Position numbers and translations under genes: made by a program
In this document: piece after piece, positions 7,548-13,998 of the stretch
Layout: the number at the start of each line of letters is the position of its first letter
How positions within the stretch are numbered: position 1 is the stretch's first letter
DNA from: PWPR01 sp046542315
GTDB lineage: Bacteria; Bacillota; UBA994; PWPR01
Reading direction: 5' to 3'
DNA length: 13,998 bases
Assembly (NCBI GenBank): GCA_046542315.1
Contig: JBKHBO010000049.1
Coordinates: 1 to 13,998 of the forward strand
The notes under the pieces: generated by a model
Databases searched by the model: none
Told to the model about the DNA's origin: nothing
Seen by the model: the letters and a program-made list of their open reading frames with translations, nothing else

Positions 7548-9030
7548 CTAATCCTGTTTAACTTCATCTATATTGTTAGTAGTTAGAGGATAAAGCTTTG
7601 TTTTTATATTTTTATAATCAAAAGCACTTAAATCTACTGGACTATATGCTGGTGCATCTACGATTATAATCTCTTCTCCAGCTTCTTCATAAACTGCTCT
7701 GAAATGAGTTTTAGACTTAGTCACTATTATATCAAAAGCATTCAAATCATACCCAAACTGTATTATAGGATCTGCATCGATTAAAGAACTACTTTTCTCA
7801 GTTATTTGAAGCCATATATCGTTTACATCTAAAACTGCCACAAGTCCATGATTTATTGCGCTCCCTATTCGCATTGGCCCTGTACCAATATATTGTTTTT
7901 TACCAACAAATAAAATCTTACCTGTTATTTCAACTGGGCCTCCACCAGTCATAGAGCTTTTACTCCCTACCTCTAGTGTTATAGTACTTCCTACTCCAGC
8001 TTCATTACATTTTCTGACTGCTTCTGGATCCCATAGTAATGGATGGGCTACTTTTGTTGCTTCTTGTTTTATAAGCTCTTTAAGAACAAAAGTAGTCTCA
8101 TTTAACCTATCAGAATGGTCTAATATTATAATTGGCTTCTTTGCTGTTTTTGCTTTTTCTATAGCAAGTGCTACTCCATCAGAAGCTGTATAGATATTTG
8201 TACCTGTAGTTAGTTCTTTATGTAGAGAATGTGATAATATGACTAAATCATTTGTTATTTCAATTGCTAAATTTTTATTCTTATCTTGTTATTGCTACAA
8301 CAGAAGCTCCTAATTGCGAAACATCTGACCAAGCAAATCCAAAGAAAAAAGAAACGTTTATAACATTGTTCTTTTTTATCCAATAATGAACTCGGTCCAT
8401 AATTGTCTTAGCTGGATGTATTGTAGTTGCACTAAATACACTTGGGATTACTAAATTAGCCTTCTTAAATGCTACATTTGGTTTAGTTTTACCGTTTAAT
8501 AGATCAATCATCGCCTTAGCAGTTCTCTCACCTGTAAGATGACAATCTACATGAGGACTACTATGATATCCAAAAACACCGTTAGTTAACTTTATAAATT
8601 CTTCATTTAGATTTCCATGCAAATCAAGTGCCACCATGATAGGCATATCACTGCCTACAATTTGCCTTATTTTATATAAAACATCGTATTCAGCAGATTG
8701 AATAGACTCTGTAACCATTGCCCCGTGAAGTGAAAGCAAAATTGCATCTACAGAATCTTTTATCTCTAGTATGCCTTCTAAAATTTCACTAATAATCTTA
8801 TTATATGTTTCATCAAGCACTATCCCACTACAACCACCAGAAGCAATCATAATTGGCTTTAAAGTAACACCATTTGCTTCGCATGTATTGATAATTCCTC
8901 CCATAGAAGTATTCCTTTTTCTATGTACATACATACCTTCACCCTTATAAACTTGTAAATCATCTATAGTTGTTTTATGAGGTAAAAAAGTGTGAGTTTC
9001 ATGTAACAACCCAGCAATTGCAATTTTCAA
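7548..9030 (-). pseudogene. M81/MlrC-family metallohydrolase, one-base frameshift
   Basis: The frame from 9030 runs to a TAA at 8283-8281, after FAWSDVSQLGASVVAITR. Skipping one T (position 8283) restores an open frame of 110 codons (KNKNLAIEITNDLV... LLWDPEAVRKCNEAGVGS), which joins the final 134 codons (TGGGPVEITGKI to VKQD). The restored protein is ~493 residues, normal for M81 proteins (MlrC, which degrades linearised microcystin; the natural role of most members is unknown). Likely zinc ligands are visible: the Asp-x-His of ALDLHGN and the His residues of YHSSPHVD, with LHGAMVTE nearby. Start: TTG at 9030, 9 nt after AAGGAG, giving the family-typical MKIAIAGLLHETHTF; the in-frame TTG at 9039 abuts the AAGGAG and is not usable. 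Last gene of the BKACE operon, 38 nt after the preceding stop. As read, the enzyme would lose its C-terminal half. Confidence 0.88.
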
Positions 9031-9068
9031 TAAATTCAACTCCTTATCTATATTTACCTATTTTTCTG

Positions 9069-9884
9069 CTATTTTAAACCTAATATCTTTCTAGCTTCGT
9101 CTGGTGTCGCGATTGGCCTTCCAACAGCATTAGCAATATCTACAACTCGCTTTACTAGCATCGGATTAGTTGCAAGTACTCCTTTTGTGTATTCAATAGT
9201 ATCTTCCAAACCCGTTCTCACATGACCTCCCAAAGCAATTGCCATTGTAATCATTTGAACTTGCGACCTTCCAATTCCTGAAACTGTCCATGTCGATCCT
9301 TTTGGCAAGTTATCAACTAAAAACATTAAATTTTTTGGTGTACCAGGAATAGATCCCTTTACATCCATAACTAAATTAAAATGAAGTGGTTCCTTTAGGA
9401 TACCTTTTTTTACTAGATATAAGGCATTTGAAAGCATTGCAGTATCAAAAATTTCAATTTCTGGTTTAATATTATTTTCTTGCATCTTAAGTGCTAGGGC
9501 CTTTATTAAATCAGGTGAATTTGCATTTACACTAGTTGGAAAATTCGAAGAACCTGTTGATAAACTTGCCATTTCAATATTAAGATCAAGCATTTGACCT
9601 CTATATTCAACTGTATTTTCTCCGCCCCTTACCCCTGTAGATAATTGTTTAATCATTTTTACATTTGACTCATTCATTTTATCTACAACTTGTTTAAAAA
9701 TTTCCCTTTCACTTGTAGGTTTTCCAAAATCATCTCTAACGTGTATATGTGCTAGTGCTGCACCTAATTGTTCACATTTTATTGCATCTGAAACTATTTC
9801 ATTTACAGATATCGGAGTGTTTTTATTAAGCTCTTTCGTTGGCACATTTCCTGTTAATGCTATTGTTACTATTAAGCTTTCCAT
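9069..9884 (-). CDS. BKACE-family beta-keto acid cleavage enzyme (DUF849)
   Basis: 271 residues, full length for the BKACE family (PF05853), whose type member Kce uses acetyl-CoA to cleave 3-keto-5-aminohexanoate into acetoacetate and 3-aminobutyryl-CoA. Visible: zinc ligands His46 and His48 in AHIHVRD, Glu227 with Asp228 in GHVRTGLED, Arg223 of the same motif, and Ser82 in KQLSTGVRGG, all at positions expected for the TIM-barrel active site. Different BKACE subgroups take different beta-keto acids (charged, polar or hydrophobic side chains), and the substrate cannot be assigned here. Start: ATG with AAAGGAG 6 nt upstream. Lies 19 nt after the aminotransferase stop and upstream of the M81 gene. 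The lysine-fermentation partners (aminomutases, 3,5-diaminohexanoate dehydrogenase) are not seen, so I would not call it kce. Confidence 0.92.
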   Translation of the reverse strand: MESLIVTIALTGNVPTKELNKNTPISVNEIVSDAIKCEQLGAALAHIHVRDDFGKPTSEREIFKQVVDKMNESNVKMIKQLSTGVRGGENTVEYRGQMLDLNIEMASLSTGSSNFPTSVNANSPDLIKALALKMQENNIKPEIEIFDTAMLSNALYLVKKGILKEPLHFNLVMDVKGSIPGTPKNLMFLVDNLPKGSTWTVSGIGRSQVQMITMAIALGGHVRTGLEDTIEYTKGVLATNPMLVKRVVDIANAVGRPIATPDEARKILGLK

Positions 9885-9903
9885 GGTCTTCTCCTTTCGT
9901 ATT

Positions 9904-11259
9904 TTACAGTAATTTATTGCTTACTATTTTTATTCCACTTTCTAACTTTTCAAATAATAGGTCCACTTCTTTTCTTGTGATATTAATGGGCGGAGCTATT
10001 AATACATGGTCTCCAGCACCATTTGCACTCCCTCCACCTGGATAAAGAACTAAACCTTCTCCCATACAAGCGTTATTAATTTTACTATTTATTTTAAGTG
10101 ACTGATTAAATGGTTCTTTAGTTGTTTGATTTTTAACAAACTCTATTCCTAATAAAAGCCCCTTTCCTCTTACATCTCCTACTATAGGATACTTATATAA
10201 AGACTGCATTTTATTCAGTAAATACTCACCTTGTATTGCCCCGTTGTCAATATAGTTTTCTCTTTCAATTATCTCCATTACCTTCAATGCAATAGTACAA
10301 GATAAAGGGTTTGATGCATAAGTATGACCATGAATAAAATGCCCAGAACCATTTACCATTATTGTATTGAAAATTTCATCACTACAAACTGCTGCTCCAA
10401 TTGGTGTATAACCACTGCTTAATCCTTTTGCGACTGCAATTATATCAGGTTTTGCTTCAAATAAACTAGAAGCCATTGTTGAACCTGATCTTCCTGAACC
10501 AGCCATCACTTCATCCATAATAAAAAGAATGTCATATTTATCACAAATCTCTCTAACAAGTTTAAAATATATCTTCTCTGGGTGGACTCCAGGTGCTGCT
10601 GAACCTACTATTGGTTCAGATATAAATGCAGCAATATTTTCTGCACCATTTCTTAATATCCCAGTCTCTAGTTCCTTTGCAGCTAAAACACTAGTCTCAT
10701 ATAGATTTTTTGCTTCCCAAGGATTTCTGTAGTGATAAAACTGATTAATTTTTGGAAAATTTGTTAGCATTGGGTCATAAACTTTCCTTCTAGCAATTGA
10801 TCCAGTTGCAGAAAGTGCTCCTAAAGTAGCTCCGTGATAGGAATACCATTTTGATATTACTTTCCACTTTGATGACTTTGAACCATCTCTTTCTACAAAA
10901 TATTGTCTAGCCATTTTTATCGCAGTCTCTACAGCTTCTGACCCTCCTGAAACGAAGAATACGTGATTCAACCCATTAGGAGTCCAACTAGCTATCTTAG
11001 TTGCACATTCTTCTATCACATCAACTGTCCACATAGATAAATGAGTAAAAGCAATTTTTTCTATTTGTTCTTTAGCATACTCTGCTACTTCTTTATTCCC
11101 ATGCCCTATATTTGCAACAGCTGAGCCAGAACAACCATCTATGTATTTTTTCCCATCATCTGCGATTAAATAAATACCTTGACCGCGTAATATTTTTGGA
11201 TAATGCCAATTTTGATTCCTATAAAACACATTATTATTTGGTGCTTTATTTTGACTCAT
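9904..11259 (-). CDS. Class III (omega) aminotransferase, PLP-dependent
   Basis: 451 residues, typical for class III aminotransferases that act on omega-amino acids, beta-amino acids, amines or beta-amino-acyl-CoA. Seen: a phosphate-binding GGSEAVETA loop (~105-113), WYSYHGATLGALS around 138-150, Asp249 in IMDEVMAGSGRSG (pairs with the PLP pyridine nitrogen), Schiff-base Lys278 in AVAKGLSSGYTPIGA, and HTYASNPLS (~312-320) reaching the cofactor from the other subunit. Start: ATG with GAAGG 7 nt upstream; 15 nt after the DUF3870 stop. In the BKACE context it may make the beta-keto substrate from an amino acid, or, like Kat of lysine fermentation, act on 3-aminobutyryl-CoA-type product. The exact amino donor is unknown. 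Intact, no frameshift. Confidence 0.93.
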   Translation of the reverse strand: MSQNKAPNNNVFYRNQNWHYPKILRGQGIYLIADDGKKYIDGCSGSAVANIGHGNKEVAEYAKEQIEKIAFTHLSMWTVDVIEECATKIASWTPNGLNHVFFVSGGSEAVETAIKMARQYFVERDGSKSSKWKVISKWYSYHGATLGALSATGSIARRKVYDPMLTNFPKINQFYHYRNPWEAKNLYETSVLAAKELETGILRNGAENIAAFISEPIVGSAAPGVHPEKIYFKLVREICDKYDILFIMDEVMAGSGRSGSTMASSLFEAKPDIIAVAKGLSSGYTPIGAAVCSDEIFNTIMVNGSGHFIHGHTYASNPLSCTIALKVMEIIERENYIDNGAIQGEYLLNKMQSLYKYPIVGDVRGKGLLLGIEFVKNQTTKEPFNQSLKINSKINNACMGEGLVLYPGGGSANGAGDHVLIAPPINITRKEVDLLFEKLESGIKIVSNKLL

Positions 11260-11274
11260 TACAATACCTTCTTT

Positions 11275-11592
11275 CTATACATTAGCTTTAATTTCACAAT
11301 ACTTATCAAACACATTCTTTAATGCTGCAATTACTGCTTTTTGTGCTGAACCATGGTATCTACTCTTAATCTCTTCTGTTAAAACACTCAACTCATGTTT
11401 TTCTAAATTAAATCCTATAATCATTTCACTTAAAAACTTAATTGCAACATCAGTTAATAGAGTTATTGAAACATTCTTTATTACTCCAGTATCTTGATCT
11501 ATGACAAAGCCAATATCTAATACTTTATATACATTTTCAGAAGGAATTCCTGCGGGTAACTTAACGAAACTACTAACATATATACTTTTCAA
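11275..11592 (-). CDS. DUF3870-family protein
   Basis: 105 residues. Matches what I know of DUF3870 (PF12986), a small clostridial family often next to amino acid or beta-keto acid catabolic genes: KSIYVSSFVKLPAGI at the start, GFVIDQDTGVI in the middle, EMIIGFNL, and the characteristic SRYHGSAQKAVIAALKNVF near the end. Its biochemical role is unknown; the conserved Arg-Tyr-His-Gly-Ser-Ala-Lys cluster suggests a ligand site (inference). Start: the TTG at 11592 is 8 nt after GGAG and gives the family-like MKSIYVSS; the GTG at 11601 overlaps the same GGAG and is less likely. First gene of the operon, 15 nt before the aminotransferase. No good -35/-10 pair found in the ~100 nt upstream. Confidence 0.85.
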   Translation of the reverse strand: MKSIYVSSFVKLPAGIPSENVYKVLDIGFVIDQDTGVIKNVSITLLTDVAIKFLSEMIIGFNLEKHELSVLTEEIKSRYHGSAQKAVIAALKNVFDKYCEIKANV

Positions 11593-11690
11593 ATTTTTCA
11601 CTCCTAACCCTACTTAAAATAGCTTTATATGCTTAAATTATTTATTCTATTTTCTTTGACCCTTTCCTTCTTTGCTTAGATAAAGTGACT

Positions 11691-11735
11691 AATTAAAAAA
11701 AGAGCTCAGAAGTAGAAGGTTCTACTTTCTGAGCT
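11691..11735 (-). terminator. Rho-independent terminator between the zinc-ribbon gene and the operon
   Basis: On the minus strand AGCTCAGAAAGTAGAA (11735-11720), a 2-nt loop, TTCTACTTCTGAGCT (11717-11703) with one bulged base, then CTTTTTTT. It is 160 nt past the zinc-ribbon stop (11895) and ~100 nt before the DUF3870 start. The rest of 11602-11894 holds nothing else I can support. Simplest reading: it ends the zinc-ribbon transcript and isolates the operon; attenuation of the operon cannot be excluded. Confidence 0.8.
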
Positions 11736-11894
11736 GGATTTTATCTGATTAAGCTATATTGAGTTAAAACTGTCATGATAAAGCAACTAAATTATTCACT
11801 TTTTATGCTTATACTTTACCATATTGAATTTAACAAACCAATATATTTTGAGCTATTTATAATTTTTTCAAAACTGTATTTTAATATATCAATA

Positions 11895-13634
11895 TTACTG
11901 CGTTCTTTTTAGATTTTTTGTTATTTTATAAACATCCCCGTAGTTAGGATCTGGATTATGCAAATCATCTACTCCGTCTTCATATAGGGTTAGTTTAGCT
12001 TTCATTCTAATTTGGTCTTCATTCTCTATTATATAATCTGCTTCTAGTTGAATGACTAATTCAATTTCAGAAGGTACTTCACTAATTTCAGTTAGTGGTT
12101 GATTAAAACCGTTGCTTTCATAGGCCTTGCCTTGACTATCCAGAATATAATAATAATTTAAATCCCCATTAAAAAAGAATTCTTCACCACCATAAATATT
12201 TACTGAAACATTCAATCCATTTTCGTTTTTGGTATACGGCATTTTAAAAAGTGCTAAGTCCGCAATGTTATTTAATAGAATTCCATTTTGGGTATTTGTT
12301 ACTGTTTTATTACTATATGAAACATTATACTCACTCACATTATCCATTGTAATACTACCTTCATCTATTACAGTGATTATAGGTAATTCACCATCATTTT
12401 CCCAAGCACCTGAGAAATTACTAATAGTAGATGGGTTATTATCCAAAGGCTTCTCTTTAAAATTATTATCTAAAACATTTGTTTTATTTTGAAAACCTTC
12501 AAAAAATATTATTAAACCAGTATTATCATCTAGCATCCAATATATTATACCCTCATAAATATTAGTATCAGGGTGACTTAGTGGATGAATTGATAATAAT
12601 TCACCTTGCAAACCTTTTATGTTACTCTCAACTAAATAGCCATTTAATATTTCATCAGAGACATCATTCAATAAATAAGTTGCAGTGTTTTCATTATTTT
12701 GATAAAAGACTATGTCTCTATTCCCTTGTTCATTTTCTTCTATATTAAAAGTTGTTTGATTTGAATAAAAGATATCTATCACAGAATTAAGCAAATTCTC
12801 TTGGTCTTGTGACAGACTCCCTTCTAATATATAATAATCTCGATAATAGAAGTCAAAATCACCTAAATACTGATTAGCCAAAGTGTTAAAATCTTCATAA
12901 TTGTTATACATTTTAGCTTCGTAGTTTAGGATTGAACCAGATTCTTTATCAGTATATCTAATTATGCCTTCACTAAACTCTTTACTGTCAGCTCTGTTGC
13001 CTCTATAAATAACTTCAACTAAATCACTATCATAAATAGCTAGAATTTCATCTTGTGTAAAAGTTATAACATCAAGCTTAATTACAAAATGTGGTGTAGA
13101 AAGATCCAAAGTAAAATTATTCTCACTGTGGTCCTGCAATTTTAAAACACTCGTGTAACCTTCTCCGTCATAAACTAAAGTCGTACCATAGGAGCCCAAA
13201 TTACTTCTAAGTAATTCATAATCAATATTAGTCTCTGAAGTACTATCAACTAAATCATCTAATCTTGTGGTATCTGGAGTTCCAGTTGGGTTTTCAATAC
13301 TATCTGAACCGCTATCTTCAGTGTTATCAGCAATAGCATCATTTGGCAAGTTATTGTCAGGTGTTGTTGTGTCTTCACAAGATCCTAATAATAAAAATAA
13401 AGAGAGCAAAATGATAACTAGTCCCAAAGCTACTATTCCAATCATTTTTATAGGGCTCTTACCTTTGGAGGTATCTTGTACAACTCCTCTTATATCTTCC
13501 TTTTCTTTTGAAGCTACATTCTGTACATGAGTGCTTTGTTTGTCGGAGTTATCTACTTTTTCACCACAATTAGTACAAAATTTAGAGTCTTGTGGTAACT
13601 TTTCTCCACAATTTTTGCAGTATTTATCAGCCAA
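11895..13634 (-). CDS. Zinc-ribbon, single-span membrane protein with large outer domain
   Basis: 579 residues. An N-terminal zinc ribbon with Cys6-x2-Cys9 and Cys20-x2-Cys23 (KYCKNCGEK, KFCTNCGEK) is followed by a charged linker and one strong membrane segment at ~64-84 (IGIVALGLVIILLSLFLLLG). Then comes an acidic, Asp/Ser/Thr-rich linker (~87-135) and ~440 residues of mixed alpha/beta and beta sequence I do not recognise. Likely topology: ribbon inside, large domain outside. This architecture is common in clostridia, mostly without known function. The segment ends LLGSC, which resembles a lipobox, but a lipoprotein signal after 60 cytoplasmic residues would be unusual. Start: TTG at 13634, 8 nt after AAAGG, immediately before the ribbon. 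Own promoter at 13702-13730; a terminator lies 160 nt downstream. Confidence 0.85.
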   Translation of the reverse strand: MADKYCKNCGEKLPQDSKFCTNCGEKVDNSDKQSTHVQNVASKEKEDIRGVVQDTSKGKSPIKMIGIVALGLVIILLSLFLLLGSCEDTTTPDNNLPNDAIADNTEDSGSDSIENPTGTPDTTRLDDLVDSTSETNIDYELLRSNLGSYGTTLVYDGEGYTSVLKLQDHSENNFTLDLSTPHFVIKLDVITFTQDEILAIYDSDLVEVIYRGNRADSKEFSEGIIRYTDKESGSILNYEAKMYNNYEDFNTLANQYLGDFDFYYRDYYILEGSLSQDQENLLNSVIDIFYSNQTTFNIEENEQGNRDIVFYQNNENTATYLLNDVSDEILNGYLVESNIKGLQGELLSIHPLSHPDTNIYEGIIYWMLDDNTGLIIFFEGFQNKTNVLDNNFKEKPLDNNPSTISNFSGAWENDGELPIITVIDEGSITMDNVSEYNVSYSNKTVTNTQNGILLNNIADLALFKMPYTKNENGLNVSVNIYGGEEFFFNGDLNYYYILDSQGKAYESNGFNQPLTEISEVPSEIELVIQLEADYIIENEDQIRMKAKLTLYEDGVDDLHNPDPNYGDVYKITKNLKRTQ

Positions 13635-13701
13635 AAAATCACCCTTTCACATTATTATGGCTTCCTATTATTATTGATCTATTTTACTGACCTCTATATT
13701 A

Positions 13702-13730
13702 ATTATACATTACGTGCTTTAATTAGTTAA
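13702..13730 (-). promoter_or_regulatory. Sigma-A-type promoter of the zinc-ribbon gene
   Basis: Minus strand: -35 TTAACT (13730-13725), 17-bp spacer, perfect -10 TATAAT (13707-13702). Start of transcription is expected near 13695, leaving a ~60-nt leader before the TTG at 13634. Confidence 0.65.
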
Positions 13731-13911
13731 CATAATAAACTAATATTTTAATATATTTCTACTTTGGATTTATTATATATTCTTTAACACCTATAAGTTA
13801 AAAAATAATACTGTGAGTAAATACTGCTTTTTTATAGAAATCATATAGTTATATACCACTATCATTCCCACTATGACGTACTAATCTTTAATAAATTGAA
13901 ACAGCTTGAGT

Positions 13912-13962
13912 CTATCAAATTCAAAAGTTTGATAGGTATTAAGATATACCTCTTTTATTTTT
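13912..13962 (+). terminator. Overlapping hairpins with a T-rich tail at the window edge
   Basis: CTATCAAA (13912-13919) pairs with TTTGATAG (13928-13935). Overlapping it by two bases, AGGTAT (13934-13939) pairs with ATACCT (13946-13951), followed by CTTTTATTTTT. The second hairpin looks like a weak plus-strand terminator, but no plus-strand gene precedes it in the window. The remainder of 13635-13998 shows no gene. Confidence 0.3.
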
Positions 13963-13998
13963 AAAATTTAGTTCTCTATGATTTATATTATTGATCTT

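Noticed and set aside
7548..7952. Independent 134-residue gene starting MTGGGPVE
   Set aside because: The frame is open without interruption for 110 codons upstream and continues M81 family sequence; the ATG is internal.
8280..8285. Programmed +1 frameshift site in the M81 gene
   Set aside because: AGA-TAA-G does not resemble known +1 sites such as the release factor 2 CTT-TGA-C, no stimulatory upstream Shine-Dalgarno is evident, and AGA is a common codon in low-GC clostridia. Mutation or error is simpler.
9069..9884. Naming the BKACE gene kce and the operon lysine fermentation
   Set aside because: The aminomutase, dehydrogenase and ammonia-lyase genes of that pathway are not present in the window, and BKACE subgroups differ in substrate.
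1..13998. CRISPR array, tRNA, rRNA or insertion sequence
   Set aside because: No regularly spaced direct repeats, cloverleaf sequences, rRNA segments, or transposase genes with terminal inverted repeats were found on reading both strands by eye.

Overview
The window reads as a chromosomal segment of a low-GC, Gram-positive anaerobe, most likely Bacillota of the Clostridia/Tissierellia type. The grounds are the AT-rich DNA, strong AGGAGG-type ribosome binding sites, frequent TTG and GTG starts, an S-layer-homology (SLH) surface protein, and a beta-keto acid cleavage enzyme operon of the kind found in amino-acid-fermenting clostridia. This assignment is inference from style and gene content; no rRNA or tRNA gene was seen.

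Layout. 4-1134 (minus) is a secreted FecR-domain protein. 1473-1920 (plus) looks like the wreck of a small secreted-protein gene, followed by a hairpin terminator. 2007-2564 (minus) is a compact tyrosine recombinase with every catalytic residue but ATA where its start codon should be. 2907-5816 (minus) is a large SLH surface protein with a beta-helix-like region and Ig-like domains, cut in two by one in-frame TAA. 5817-6602 is a long divergent intergenic region holding a near-consensus promoter and a possibly structured leader for an SDR oxidoreductase (6603-7388, plus), which ends in a strong hairpin terminator.

7548-11592 (minus) is a tight four-gene operon, in transcription order: DUF3870 protein, class III aminotransferase, BKACE (3-keto-5-aminohexanoate cleavage enzyme family), and an M81/MlrC-family metallohydrolase that carries a one-base frameshift. 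The set fits a catabolic route: hydrolysis of an amide-type compound, transamination to a keto acid, then acetyl-CoA-dependent cleavage of a beta-keto acid. No lysine-fermentation partner genes are next to it, so the substrate is open. 11895-13634 (minus) is a zinc-ribbon, single-membrane-span protein with a large unknown outer domain, with its own sigma-A-type promoter and a terminator downstream.

A theme of the window is gene damage. The SLH gene (nonsense), the M81 gene (frameshift), the recombinase (start codon) and the 1473-1920 remnant are all damaged, next to several intact genes. Real decay and sequence error cannot be told apart from this sequence alone. For the SLH gene, an internal repeat shows that the stop replaces a tyrosine codon.
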